DNA of 64,000 bases from Bryum argenteum (taxonomy: Eukaryota; Streptophyta; Bryopsida; Bryales; Bryaceae): contig CM073321.1 in assembly GCA_037043015.1 (NCBI GenBank), positions 32,900,101-32,964,100 on the forward strand. The letters are read 5' to 3'. How positions within the stretch are numbered: the first letter of the stretch is position 1; the number at the start of each line of letters is the position of its first letter. The notes beneath the pieces were generated by a model, which made no database searches, was not told the origin of the DNA, and worked only from the letters and a program-made list of their open reading frames with translations. Positions 1 through 12,378 of the stretch are shown here, in pieces. A program made the translations under genes and the position numbers.

Positions 1-1763
1 CGTAGGAGGTCGGCAAACACTTGAGTGTTTTATCTCAGCTACACGTTCATGTTACACAATTTTTCTACGCACATATCTACGCAAATGTCTAAATAGATTT
101 CTAGACGTTTTTATTATTGGTGCATAATATTTCATGTTTGAAATATGTTAAAATCATGAGGCACTCAAAAAAGGAGATGAGTTCTCTGCATGTTTTGTAA
201 AGCGAAATGCATTGGCGAGTACCAAAACAAAGGCTCCGGTGAAGATACTAAAGCCTGGAGGATTGTCAAGACCCACAAAGTCTGTGACACCAAAGGCAAC
301 GAGACAATTCCAACCGAAGAAGGCACATGAAGAGAAGCAAGAAAGCCAGTCAAAACCTAAGAAGTTGTTGGAGAAGGTACATAAGAAATGACTACTATGT
401 TATGTTTTGTAGTACGGAATGAAATTGCATACGCATAAAACGTGAGCTGTTGTTTTTCCTGACAATTGCAGAGGGCCAGCGAAACAGGATTAGAGGCCGC
501 AAAGAGAAACTGACGGGAGCTGTTTGTATTTTGATGAGTGGAACATGACATCCTAGAGATGTCTATATGGATATCTTAGAGAATGTCTATATTGATGTCT
601 GCAAGTATGTCTTTAAGGATGTTTGCAAGGTTGTTTATAACGATGTCCGTAGTGATATCTAATTGTTTCGATTTTTTAAGTGCATTTGTTGTTGGTTTAC
701 TGAACATGTGCAGCGGCATGACATGCGCACGACAGTAGAGAGGTATTGACAGCAAGCAATAGTAGTCGAGGAGCTTGAGGTTGTCGGTGCGTAGGATCTT
801 GTAGTTGTTGACAGGTGTATTTTTCATGCTAGTTATATTCTATGTGAGGTCCTAAAGCCACTAACAATGTATGATTGACTTTCACTTTGTAATGTGACCA
901 TGTCCAGTATTGTGCATTGCGAATACTTTTGTAGCATATTGTACGTTTGTTTCTTTGGTCTCTCCAAATGGCAGAATATTGGCTTCATGGTGATAGGCGC
1001 ATGCTTCTTGGGACATGTAGGTGCATTAACAACATGTCTCAGAAGACACATGTTGATGCTATGTAAGACGTCTTTGGTTTCCGGTTATAATGTCTATATA
1101 AACATCTGCAAACTTAATTCTGGAGGTCCGTCAATATGTTGAAAAGACATTAATTGTGACATCATTAAAAACATCACCAAAACTCACAACGTTTACATCA
1201 ATGTGTCGTGAGATGCCGCTACAGACATCCGTATCAACGCCACAATTATAACAAAGACATAAATCATGACATCCTTCTAGGCTTTAGAGACATCAATCAT
1301 GACATCCTTCTAGCGACTAGGGACATCAAGTGAGAGACAAAGATGTCTTCTATGATGTCTAATAGTTACATCATTTGACCACAAAACCTTGATAACTTTG
1401 TTGACTTGGCATGCCATGTCATTTTACAGGGTTCCACATCAGATTTTTCCGGGTGCCACATTGGATTCCTTGGCAGTCATGTTGGATTTTGGCGCCGCCA
1501 CATTAGATTCTACGAGAGGACCAGAATGTCGACATTAGAATGCAATTCATGGCGCTGATGTGTCTCCTACGTGGCACACGTTTTGACCTCCCAAAGTTAC
1601 TTCAAGTCACCTTAAGAACGAGGATGTCTTTAGATATTTTAGATGTCCGATTAGATATTTGCGATGTCTTCAAATGTCTTACAATGTCTATACGTCTAAC
1701 AACCACTTACTAGACATCCCAAGATAGAGATTTAGACATAAAAAAAAGAATTTTGTTATTGTA
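1..1763 (+). mobile_element. Right part of a CACTA-like transposon, cut by the window start
   Basis: This stretch is colinear with the right half of the complete element at 22555-26185. Shared landmarks are a spliced coding tail ending in an AAKR motif (about 480-510 here, about 24855 there), a block around 680-900 matching about 25105-25320, a GC-rich core at 1400-1610 containing TTTTGGCGCCGCCACAT, and many GATGTCT/AGACATC motifs in both orientations (550-660, 1170-1370, 1620-1740). Dense short subterminal repeats are typical of CACTA (En/Spm) elements, where they bind the element's own protein. The right tip is degenerate: the expected TTCTTATAGTG-like end is replaced by something like TTTGTTATTGTA near 1763, so the exact border is uncertain. 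Confidence 0.6.
203..513 (+). CDS. Last two exons of a CACTA-encoded protein (C-terminal part)
   Basis: Two blocks look like the spliced end of a gene. The first, 203-376, is open for 58 codons, is preceded by a possible acceptor (TTTTGTAAAG) and ends at a donor (GAGAAG then GTACATAAG). The second starts after a good acceptor (CAATTGCAG) at 472, keeps the frame, and ends at a TGA at 511-513. The predicted peptide is lysine-rich (for example KTKAPVKILKPGG) and ends in AAKRN. A related AAKR stretch lies in the complete element at about 24855. The strongly basic tail would fit a DNA-binding protein that recognises the subterminal repeats, but I recognise no named domain. The gene's start lies beyond the window. 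Confidence 0.4.
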
Positions 1764-2583
1764 AAAAATTGCTATACAGTATAGACGGTTTTGAATCCAC
1801 GACTCGTCTATTAATTGGCAGTGTTTTTCTTCCCTCGGGATGCTGTGAACGGGTAGGATGCCATTGTGGCGGAAGTGTTCCCTGCGCCGATTGGAATGTT
1901 AGGATACGCGATTGAATAGGTCAACAAGACATGTGTTGTGGGAGCGCGGATCCCGACTTCCGATGAGGAACGACAACTATAAACGCTGGGCAAGCTCGTT
2001 GAAGGGGGGTAGTGAAACCTCGCTAACAATGGAGCACAGGTCTCTGACTGTCCTCTTGTGAACCTAAATTCCGGTTGCCCGGTTTTTAAGCCTCAAGTTG
2101 GCCTTGGGGATGGAGTACAATCAATATAGCCTTCCAAGCAGCGGACACCCTAGCAAACACTCTAGCCAAGCATTCCAATCATTCCAACATGAACACGGAA
2201 GTTCTGGAGTGAGTTGGGTAGCGCTTCCGCGCTTGATTCCAGTTTCCCAATTTTTTGACCTAAATTCATAATTTCAGCCCAAAAATGGGCAGCGCTTCCG
2301 CACTACCCTTACACACGGTGCACACTAACATCCAATCATTCAGCAATGCAACAAGGGCACAACCTTCCCAACAAAACAAACATCAACACAAGTATAAAGC
2401 AACACACATTAAATCAAAACAATCAACTTTTGGGCAATGAATTTGCCATTTTGTAAGATAAAGTTCTCAAACATCTACTGTGTTCAACCCACACAATTTA
2501 GCAAAAAGAACAATGAATAATGGAGCAAAAAGGAAGAAGAGGGGGCTCCCTCTATAATATCATCCTTTCCACCTTCCGTATTA
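1764..2583. other. No recognisable gene
   Basis: This is mixed-composition spacer between a CACTA-like end and the GC-rich island. A 72-codon open stretch on the minus strand (1811-2029) has no recognisable domain. A short phrase resembling AGCGCTTCCGC occurs twice, near 2221 and 2288. I see nothing else. Confidence 0.4.
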
Positions 2584-3720
2584 TCACGGAGAGGTGACAG
2601 GGCTTCGATGTCGCCCTCGTGCTGCTTCGCTGAATGTCGGCTGCGATTTGTAGGTGTCGTCCTGATGCCACTCGGTGGCAAGACCCACGAACTGGATCGC
2701 CGTCGGAGCTGCTAGGTTGAGGTGCCTCTGTGCCGTGAACTGCTGCTGCCGGTGCCGGATCAACCTCGTCGAAGCCGCATGAACTTCCGCCTTTCTTCCG
2801 GCTGCCCCTTTCAGCTCGTCAATCTCCTGTGGCGACCGTGCTGCTCTTGTCGTCATGCTATGGTCGTCGCCCCTGCACGTGCTGTCGATGAGTTGCGGTT
2901 GCTCCGACTCTGACTGCCTGCCGTCACTGTCGGATCTCTGTCGGGTGTTGACCTCCAATCCCTCACTCCGAACTGATCCTCAATCACGTGCTCATGGTCA
3001 CTGTCGGTGCCGGATCAGCCGGTCGTTGAGCTTCGAGGTTTATCGATCCGCCGTCGCTGGCTGTTCCACCGCGATCGCCTCGTCGTTGCCGATGCTGCTC
3101 GTCGTCCTTCGCTGGTCCTCGTAAACTGGATCGTCATTGGCGGTCATGATCTGGCTCGGTGGTTGCCGCTCCGTCCTCGCCGTGATCGCCTCGCAAACTG
3201 GATCGTCGTCGAAACTGCTGGGTCGAGGTGTCTCAGCGCTGTGATGTCGACGTCATGCTTCGGCGCTCTTTGTGCCAGTCCTGGTCCTGTTGATCCGCTG
3301 ATCCGCCTTACAGCTCGTTTTGGCTGTTGCCGGATTGGCTACCGGCCGATCCCTGGCCCGATCAGCTTCCTTTGCCGGCTCTCCAACTTCGCACTCCTGT
3401 TGGCTTCTGCTCGCCGTCGGGCTGATTCTCCTACGAGCTGCTCGGTCGCGTATGAGCTTCGTCGACGGCAAAGTTGCTGATCCTCCTCGTCGATGTAGGA
3501 TTTGCTGATCCTCCTCGTCGATGCGGGGTTGCTGATCCTCCAACCTCGACTGCAGTCGTCACCGTCTTTCTGTTCGCCGTTGTTGTTTAGATGGCGGTCT
3601 GGCTTCATTCCGCCTGCCGCTGCTCGAAGCTTGAGCCGAAGCCTCTGCGGGTGTCGGCGTCACCGCCGCTCCTGCTCCGATCGTCATCCTGTCAAGTTCG
3701 ACGTCCTCCCTGCAAAACTC
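2584..3720. other. GC-rich island with overlapping open frames, product unknown
   Basis: Base composition jumps to very GC- and CpG-rich, with short-period phrases such as CTGGATCGTCGTC and TCCTCCTCGTCGATG. Open frames run on both strands, as expected when high GC suppresses stop codons. The minus-strand frames (2584-2958, 3253-3543, 3339-3608) are rich in R, S, Q and E and read like disordered protein, for example ARSPQEIDELKGAAGRKAEV. I recognise no domain. It may be a decayed retroelement gag-like region, a captured gene fragment or non-coding DNA. The boundary with the AT-rich flanks is sharp at about 2580 and 3720. Confidence 0.35.
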
Positions 3721-5040
3721 TCATACATGCACACTTCCACAAAACACACACAAGAACGTAACAAAACCAATTTTCCATCTCAACGTTGCACACACACTCC
3801 CCAAAAAACATACAACGCTAACTCTCTCTAACTCCTTCCTGACCATTCAACTTAGTTGGATGGAGAACAAGTTTCATCTGCTTCACCGGATGAATCTTTG
3901 CTCATCCGACAATTTCATCCGCAGGATTTAACTAAGTTCCTTGATTATTAAATAGGAGGTATTTTAGCAATTACATGTACGTGCGCTACATTATGAATAC
4001 TAATAGAGGCATAAAAAATACCCAAAAACATACCGTAATACATTAACACCAATCAATATTACAAATTTAGAATAAAGTAAACCAACGCCGAGGCATTTAG
4101 ACAAAACTCCACCCGAGAACATACATTTCCCGGGAACCGGAAGAATTGGCATAGTTGTCCCAATTAGGGAATTTGAATATGAATAAATTAGACTAAAGCT
4201 TGTAGAAAGCAATTCGCACAATTGTGAACCGTTTCGGAGCGGTTCACACTTGTCTTGAGTGTTGAGAAAAAGAAAGAAGAGAGAATACAGATAATGAGTA
4301 GGAAGGGATTGGAATGAGGAAAGAGCAAACAATGAACTTCTTCGTTAAAATCACTTCATGATGCTTTGACGTGAAAAGAGTAAAATCATCGTTCGTTATC
4401 TAATACACACAGACCTAGTGAAGGTCCAAAGTATAGCAAAATACGTAAGAGCTCAGATGCTTGATTTTGTCCGCAAGCTTCAATGATGATTACACAACTG
4501 AAACGTTGGTTCCCCTTTAAATTGCATGTCTATATCTTCCTCGTCCTCCTCACAAAGGCAATAGGGTCTCTTCAATCTTGCTATGGCCAATTATAGGTGC
4601 TAAAATTAAGATGGTGTCCGCCATGTTGGAATTCTTAAATAACTTCTCTACATAAGTCTCATTGTAAAGTAGTTTATTTTGATCTGCATATTAATTAATT
4701 TGTAGTTCAGGACAGTAGAAAGTGTCCCCAATAATTTCATTTCGAATTTTATAATTAGTAGGTTCTAACCAAATGTAGGAAATCAAGACTATAAAATGTG
4801 GAACAAAATACCATATAATGCTTCACAAGCTTCCCTAAAATGTACGTCGCGCATTCCTCCGCACAATTTATATCACACGCACACTAGTCAACAAGAGAAT
4901 CATTTTCTGATGAAATGTAGTGTGCAGATGTTCTAAATGTCGTTGCCATAGCTAGACTTTCGGCAGGGCTGCTTTCAGATGGCTTGAGCGGCTCTCCCTA
5001 GGTGAAATGTTGAGTTTATAAAATCTTGAGTTGTTGGCTT
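3721..5040. other. AT-rich spacer without a recognisable gene
   Basis: No convincing coding sequence. A short block at about 4285-4330 containing GGATTGGAATGAG recurs at about 6430-6465. The open frame at 4000-4332 on the minus strand is hydrophobic and shows no recognisable domain. Confidence 0.35.
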
Positions 5041-6470
5041 GTACCGTGGTGATAAGTCTGATACCAATATGTGGTACCAATTTTTCTACAAAACGGTTGT
5101 CCCAGGGTGCCACAACCAGTAATGCTCAAGGTTGGCTTTGGAGCTAGCGGCTACAAGAGAAGGTCTGGGCACCCCTCACAAGAATAGGCGTGGGAGACAC
5201 TTTTGTCTCGATATCCCAACCTCTTCCTCACTTCTGTAAGTGGGGCTAGCTTGCATCATGCAACGCTTAGGTTTGGTTGCCACTATCCAGTGGCAAGGCG
5301 TCACTGCCCTCACCAATGCTCAAGAACCTCTTCATCATTCCCAAAGGTGATGGAAAAGTGAATCCAATCAGCTCTCACATTCTGTTAGCTGATCAGACTT
5401 GAAGGTGGGCTAGGAGAAAACATTGCTCAATTATATTGGAAGGGGAATCCCCCGGGCAATACTAACGTTGTCCGACCCTCACAAAACTTAAAGTTCCGTC
5501 TTCCGGCTTGTGAGGTTATCACAATTCAAGCAGGATCCGCGCATGCAAGAGAACTCATACTCATAACATACATCTTGGGTAGGCCTAGACGACTCCGACT
5601 GAGTAGACTAACTCTAGGACAAGCAGTATGGACTATTGTATGCACATAAGTAAACCAAATACAATAGCCAAGCACATTACCAAACAAAGCACATGACCAA
5701 ACGAAGCACACATTCAATTAAAGAACTACACCAAAAACACGCCCAATTACAAAACAACATCAAGAATACACCCAATTGCAAAACAAATGTAAGCACACGG
5801 CAACATATCTCTAGAGTTAGAAGATTGGTTCTTTTAACCACTTGGATCGACTGATGACTCCTCCCTCTCCTTAATCTTCAAATCTGTTGTCTCTTAGTTG
5901 ATATCATTTTCTTGCATGAACACATATAGCAAGAAACTAGGTACTTCTATATAGTTAGGCCATGTAATTAATTTAATGTTAAGGTCCATACTAGAAAATT
6001 ATGTATAGTGGATCATAAGTTTAGAAAAGAGTGAAAAAAAAACATAAAGAAATGGAAGTGAGAAATTTGAGCCTAATTGAGAGTCTGTTGTATTGAACTT
6101 CGTGCATGCATTGTGCAATGATGTCTTCTGGTCTTTGGAAAATTCTAAGTAAGCTTCTTAAAAAAAAAAATTAAAAAGAAAAAAAAAATTACCATAAGCA
6201 AACACTCTCCAAAAATTGCAAAATCACTTTGCAACAAGCAAGAAAAGAAATAATTAGCAGAGAAATCATCTAAAAGTAGGAGAAAACAAGAAAAAGAGTG
6301 TATGAAATAACAATTGCATAATCGGAAAAGACCTACACAAAACTATGGTGGAGGAGTAAAAATACTAACAAGAAAGATCTAACAGTGTTGCTAACGTGTG
6401 GGGAAGGAGAACAATAAGAGAACATAAAAAATGAGTAGGAAAGGATTGGAATGAGTAAAGAGCTCTTTTC
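5041..6470 (-). mobile_element. Possible remnant of an LTR retrotransposon
   Basis: Read on the minus strand, TGGTATCAGACTTATC occurs at about 5055-5070, just after a sequence ending in GGTACCACA. Plant copia-type elements often carry a primer-binding site beginning TGGTATCAGA, complementary to the 3' end of initiator methionine tRNA, directly after the LTR. The related blocks at about 4285-4330 and 6430-6465 could be traces of repeated termini. I see no integrase, reverse transcriptase or RNase H motif next to it, so this is at best a deeply decayed piece, and limits are approximate. Confidence 0.25.
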
Positions 6471-8245
6471 CACCATGTATATATATTGTATAAATACAAC
6501 CACTTAACTATGAGTTAATTAAAGTGAAGTAATGAGTTAACTTAAGTGAAGAATGAATATTTTATCGAGATAAGGACTAGAAAAGTAGATACTAGTAGTT
6601 CCAAAGAGGGTTCTAGAGAGAATGGATATTATCTCAACACGGCCCTTAGAGGCGACGACCGGATGCTCCTCATGTGCGAGCACCCAGTAAGCGTGGGCAC
6701 ATGAGTTATATGGGTTAGGCTGTTTGCCTGGGCTGGCGAGCCTCCACCCCCCAATTAAATGAGGCAATTGGCAGCCTTGGGCTCTCTTATTTTTTGGTTG
6801 TAGGGTTGTTAAAGGTTAAACCTTGGGGCTGCTGGAACCCTTTGTGATCACTTACTTGTGATCATTGTGTTTAGTTTTTTGAGAAGATATAGTCTTCTTT
6901 TGGAACTCAAGTTGTGCTAAATTGGATGCTCCTCTCTATGCGTATGACTTCTTCTATTAGTAGCACTTGTACAACACATATCTGTAAGAAGTATTCAGTT
7001 CTTCTTCTTTGACTCTCCATCTTCTTTCTCTTTTAGTTTGGCTCAATAGAAGAAAAAGGCCAAAAGTCATTACGAACTTTTGCGTCGAGCCAAGGCAATT
7101 GCTAGGCCCACAATGGGATTGGAGGATAAGCAACCACAGAGTAAGCTTAGACAAGAGAAAGTCGTCGCTCCGCAAGGACTTTGACCAAGGATGAAGGAAG
7201 ATTGTGTTCCTAGTGTGGTTACATATACTCTTTTCAGGACTATTGTTAATGAGGGGAGTGATGTCCACGTCAAACACAACATGTCCCTCACTCAGAGGGA
7301 ACAGAGCAGTCGACAAAGTTTTCAAAGATATCTTCTTGTCGACGGTTGACACGCTTGACAAGAACTTCCCATGGTTGACCTTAGTCGTGCTGCATGAGTT
7401 CTGACCAAGGATCTTAAAAGGCCTAGGAAGTCCATCAAAAAGGTAGTCCACGATAGCCTCTACGGTCGACTTCCTCATAGAATTCCATATTACAACCCGA
7501 GCAACGTCGGCGTAATGGATTCCAAGAAACCCCTATCCCCTTGTCGGTAGTAAACCGCCTTTGGAGGTATCTTAAGTGGGATATCAGAGGTGTACAAGCG
7601 GTCTCTAGGCTCCCACAGTCTGAAATTCCTTTTTAGTAATGTCAAGTGCACACACTAACGAAGGATTCCGTTGATGTCGAGGACGACATTCAGCCACTGA
7701 CATGGAGTCGTCTGGTGGACCGCAACGACGCGCCGAGGAACACACTCAAACTGGGACACTGATTCTACCTATCAATCAAAGAATAGTAAAATGAGGATAC
7801 TTGATTGAACGCAAAGATAGTGGGATCTGCACACATAATCAAGGAGGGAATGGAATGAAACCACGACACAAAGGGAAAAAGCTTAGGATTTGAGGCCGAT
7901 CTCAAAGGCCAATGGACAAAGTACATGAGATACAACCGTAGACTGACAAACAAATATAAGGAATTAAACGGCGAAGGAAACATATATTAAAAAATTGTGA
8001 TCTAATATTCTACAACAAAATCATTGGAGTCTGTACACAAGGGTATCTGTCAAGCTAATTCTAACCCGCTAAACCAGTTGTAATATGGTACACAAAATAT
8101 TTAACAAGATGTGCCACGTTAATACTTGACAAATCCGGATATATCAGACAAATCGTAAGCATCAAAAGGATTGTCTATCTTGTGCAAGTGAGGATAGATC
8201 TATGAGCAGATAGAAGCACTCGGTTTCAAAGATTTCAACTATAAG
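6471..8245. other. Region without a recognisable gene; one long minus-strand open frame
   Basis: A 173-codon open frame on the minus strand (6957-7478) contains a hydrophilic stretch but no domain I recognise. The block at about 7093-7170 (AGGCCCACAATGGGATTGGA, then TAAGCAACCACA) recurs at about 12190-12255 as a dispersed repeat. The rest holds only short frames. Confidence 0.3.
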
Positions 8246-9610
8246 TCAAAAACATTTATTAAATTTGTTACAGGAAGGAAGCGAGATTAAGAGTTTACAG
8301 AGTCTTCTTGTTGCGTTCGTTGTAATACCTCTTAAAGACTCTTGCTGTAGTCCATGGCGTCCTCCCCTCAAGTTATCATCAAGATCTCCAGTTAGAGATT
8401 CCAAACACTCTTTGACCGCAGTCCCAGCAAGCGAAGGTGTGCTGGTGTTATTGGTCGGAACGATTGCCTTAGTAGCTTCAGGCTTAACAACTTGTGCATC
8501 TTCCATCGCAGTGTCAGAATTATCGCCGCTGCAGGGATGAAAGAGAGAGGTGTCATACTCGGACAACTCCAGCCCGGTATTGGGAGCCGGAATGGAGTCA
8601 GCTCGCACCGACGCCACCTGCAACGCTATCGCTAGATGAACTATGTCAACGACGTTCAAGACCCAAGAAGAGGTCGGAATTGGATCAGGAGTATTCTTGA
8701 GCCGGGAATAATATTTAGCATCAGGTACTTTTCCATCAGCAGCTAGCAATTTGACTGCAAGGGGAGATGTATCAAATAGAAGTGAACCTTTGCACTCCGT
8801 TGCCGCTCCAACACTCAAATGCGGAAGAGGCGAGGCCGAATTTCCACAGTTGGGTTCATCTCTAGCCTGAGAAAGGTCTATAGCCACCTCAGGTACTAGA
8901 GCCGCTGTTGCGTCCACCTCCACAACCCTATTGGATCGGAAGAAGGAGAAGAGCAGCGTGCAGCGCGCTCTACATTAGCGCATAAGAGAGAGAAAAAGAC
9001 TGTATGGCCAATGTCTTCGACATGTCCTCACGCAGCGCAAGGCCAGATTTTTTCAGGTAGGCTGCTAAACGATCAGAATACGCTGAATTCCAATTGGTTT
9101 CCTAGTCCTTCAGCTCCTTGGCTTGGGCTTTGAGCTCCAATCTATGCCTTTCCTCTTCTCGAAACTTCGAGAGTTGCTCACCCTTAATTAGAGTGGAGGT
9201 CAAAGGAAGTACAAAGTTCGAGGGATTGGCACTAGGATCCGTTAAAGTAACTTCCACCCTCTTCGGCTTTACCATTGCCAAGACCTATTTGACTTCGACT
9301 TACTCAACCACCCTCTTGACCATGTTATTTTTGTCGTTCTTGTCCTCCCTAGACAAGTCAATGTATACCTCGTTCTCTTTCGAGCCCACGTATACAACCG
9401 TGACCTTGGTTTTACTCTGTGGAGTATCGGGTATGTTTACGACCGGAATCGGTGGGTTAAATAGTCACAGCTTCTCCTTGAGAGCATGCATCCATGGCGC
9501 CAAATCACTTTATTTGGATTTTGCAATAATTACAAATGCCACGAGCACTCCGTCTCTCCACATGTCAAACACCATCATTGTAAAGAGCGGATATTGTATG
9601 CAAGAATAGA
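8246..9610 (-). pseudogene. Decayed transposon-type coding region, family uncertain
   Basis: The minus strand carries a 225-codon open frame (8246-8923) of low-complexity, acidic and serine-rich character. Upstream of it (8924-9610) one frame still reads as protein despite scattered stop codons. It contains MWRDGVLVAFVIIAKSK and then a stop, followed by DLAPWMHALKEKL, and further on a lysine/glutamate-rich helical stretch including KFREEERHRLELKAQAKEL. The first part resembles the central region of some MULE transposases, where a phrase like 'GVPVAFvItsk...W..al' precedes a catalytic aspartate; that is only a weak likeness. At least four in-frame stops mark it as a pseudogene. Confidence 0.35.
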
Positions 9611-9999
9611 GAGGGCATGTCAGTAGTATCTATCTTACCTCTGATATTCGATATGGCAGTTTTAGCAAAAGTTTGTCTTCTCACCAACGTTCGTGGGGTG
9701 AAGCTTGTCACGTATATATATTGATTCTATGTCCTTTCTCTCTGATTCTTCACCTTTCACAAAATCCAATAGGAGCTCCCAAGGAATGTAGGCCATGAGC
9801 TTTGACTGCTTCTTCTTTCACTGGCCATTCGTATGGACTTATTTGAACTATTGGGAATCAAGATTTGAACGCCTCTTGGCGTCTACGTTCCAACACATAT
9901 CTTTTAGGGTAAAAGGACCGAGAGGTGAATCTGCAAGGCGTCACTTATCTTCAACACCTTGTGTCCGTGCATCCTAAGGTACCGTGAGTGCGGTTCCAC

Positions 10000-10240
10000 T
10001 CAGGAAGCAGCTTCCAGATCTTGAATGCCTTCCTCACAAGAGGGAGAAAATCCTCTTTCTTTTTATGGCACAAGTCGCTGAAAGACGACTAAAACAGGGC
10101 CTGACAATTGGAACTACCTGTAACTGCATCTTGTATTCCGCCATAACTACTTGTAAAATTAGATGTCTTTCAAAGAGTGATGTACAAGCAGCGTGGATGT
10201 TTTTAGAGTTGACTATGAAATGGAGAGCTCTGAAACAGTA
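10000..10240. repeat. Fragment sharing sequence with the expansin inverted repeat
   Basis: A block at about 10035-10115 reading AGGGAGAAAATCCTCTTTC, then (after an interruption) AAAACAGGGCCTGACAATTGGAAC, matches the outer part of both arms of the inverted repeat at 32330-34870 (for example 34775-34845, GAGGGAAAATCCTCTTTC and AAAATAGGGCCGGACATTTGGAAC). It is therefore a dispersed piece of the same repeat family. Confidence 0.5.
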
Positions 10241-11198
10241 GCCAAGACATGCTCTCAAACATCCTGAAAGACTTTGTATAAAACATCTACTTAAACATTG
10301 ATAAAAACATCCATATAGATGTTTGAGGAGATATCTTGTAAAACATCCTGCAAGACCTTTTATGAAAGATTTTGTTACACATCACAACAAACAACTTATA
10401 AGACATTGTGCCAAACATCTTCCAAATGTCTTTGAAGACATCCTATGGAACATTTTGTGAAACATTACAAAAATCACCTATGAAGCATCTTTGCAGACAT
10501 CTTCAAAACATCATATAAGACATTTTATTGTGTAAGACGACAAAAAATATCATTTACACATCTTGCAAAGCATCATTTAAGATATCGTGCAATATGAAAT
10601 GTAACCACTACGATGTCTAAGTCGGTGACTCTAATGACACGCTGAGACTACTAAACACATCACCATGGAAATTAGCAAATACATTGTAAGATGTCTCATA
10701 AGACATTGTAAAATGTCTCATTAGACATCCTCAAATGTCTCGTGTCAAATGTCTCAGAACACGTCCTCAAATTTCTTCCAATGTCTTTTATGACCATTAT
10801 TTCAATATAAAAGCAGTCAAAACTATGCTAACGTGGCATGTCATGTCGGATTTTCTCGATGCCACATCAGATTTTCCCGGATCTACGTTGGATTTTGGCG
10901 CCGCCACATCACGCTTTTGATTGACCACGGAAAACTCCACATCATGATGAAATTCATTGCCATGTCGCATTGCCCGTCCACATGGCGCTGATGTGTCCTC
11001 CACGTGGCTCATTTCTTACCCTTCTAAGTTTACGTTGACACGTCATATCTTCTAAGACATCTTCCCCTTTTTTAAATGTCTTCTTAGACACAACGAGATG
11101 TCTAACCCAACTTTTAGTCTAAAAGTCATTTTCAAGATGTCTAAAACAACTTTAGATGTCTTATAAGACATTTAAAATTTGATGGTCTTCTTATAGTG
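10236..11198 (+). mobile_element. CACTA-like element, right end resolved, left end not
   Basis: Dense AACATC/GACATC motifs run from about 10255 to 10620 and GATGTCT motifs from about 10680 to 11170, flanking a GC-rich core at 10830-11035 that matches those at 1400-1610 and 25735-26020 (shared phrases: TTTTGGCGCCGCCACATCA, CATGATGAAATTCAT, GCGCTGATGTGTC). The right tip reads GGTCTTCTTATAGTG, the reverse complement of a CACTATAAGAAGACC terminus, and ends at 11198. I could not find the matching left CACTA tip, so this may be a truncated or solo end. The three bases after the tip are GCT. Confidence 0.65.
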
Positions 11199-12378
11199 GC
11201 TTTGTTCTCATACTCTGATTGTTTTGGGCTCGTAACAGCGGAAAAGTTTGCGTTGGTACGCCACGCGCTTTGTCTAGAGAGGGTGGTGCTGCCAAATATT
11301 GGGGGGGGGGGGGAAATGACCTAAACTAAAATAGCAAAAACAAGGTATAGCTGCCGCTGAGGAGTTCTTGAAGGTGTGGGCATCTGCGAAGTCGAGCACC
11401 TACGGGACGAGGATATACACATGCACCTGAGCGGGGAGGGAGAGCATACAGGAATCTATCGAGGATCACGATTAGAAGGACTATCTACAACCTAGTCGTC
11501 TATACTCTCCCTTGTATGATCCAACATCACAGATGCGGCGTTTGTGGTCGTAAAGATATCAAAACGCCTCAACGATTGAGAAGTGGCAATACCTTTTGAA
11601 AGTGACCGAGAACATTTCGTGTACAAGGTTCGATAGGACGTCTTAACAGATCTGCATGAGTAGGTGTTGCTGATCCAGTCAGCACAGAGAAAAGAACATG
11701 CAGGAATCACAAAGAGAACAAGTGTCAGTTAATAGTCGACAACGAAAATACAAGTTATCCACAGGGCAAGGATAACCAATGTGCACACAAGAAATACTTG
11801 TGCATAAAAGCAGTGAGTGTTCCATACGTCAAGGAACAATAGATGTATTACAAACATAAACACGAAAAATTGTTATAATACGTAAACAATAGAATGGGCC
11901 TAACAATGCACGAATCAAGATACAAGTATCTCAATACAAAAAGGTCTTCTTAATTATATAATTTGCTCTGGTATAGCGAGAGCATAATTATATTGCGACA
12001 AAGAGCGTTCGGAATGTCTAATAAAGAAATCTCTAAATGTCAATTTGAAAACGAAATAGAAAAATTCGGAGACGCGTATAAAAGACCAAGGTTTCTAAAA
12101 GATTGTGCCATCCTATCTACCCAATGTACTGTGTGCGTTAAGTGGTTGGGTTCCTATCCTATTAGGATCAACCTACGCTCGAAGGTTGATAGGCCCACAA
12201 TCGGATTGGAGGGTAAGCAACCACAAAGTATGCTTAGACAAGAGAAATTCGTCGCAATCTTGTACTAGTTATGGTGCATATGGCGGACTCTTTTAATATA
12301 GGAGCATCAATAATAAGAAAGTATGTAGACATAGTTTGTGAGATTCTCACCAATGGAACCAAATTGTTTTTATACAGC
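11199..12378. other. Spacer without a recognisable gene
   Basis: Contains a run of at least 12 G residues at about 11300-11313 and the dispersed repeat block at about 12190-12255 that matches 7093-7170. A 101-codon open frame at 11963-12268 (+) has no recognisable domain. Confidence 0.3.

Noticed and set aside
2584..3608. Long open frames on both strands of the GC-rich island as protein-coding genes
   Set aside because: High GC suppresses stop codons in all frames; no domain or consistent codon pattern is visible.
10255..11170. CRISPR-like array of short repeats
   Set aside because: The GATGTCT motifs are irregularly spaced and in both orientations, as in transposon subterminal regions, and the genome is eukaryotic.
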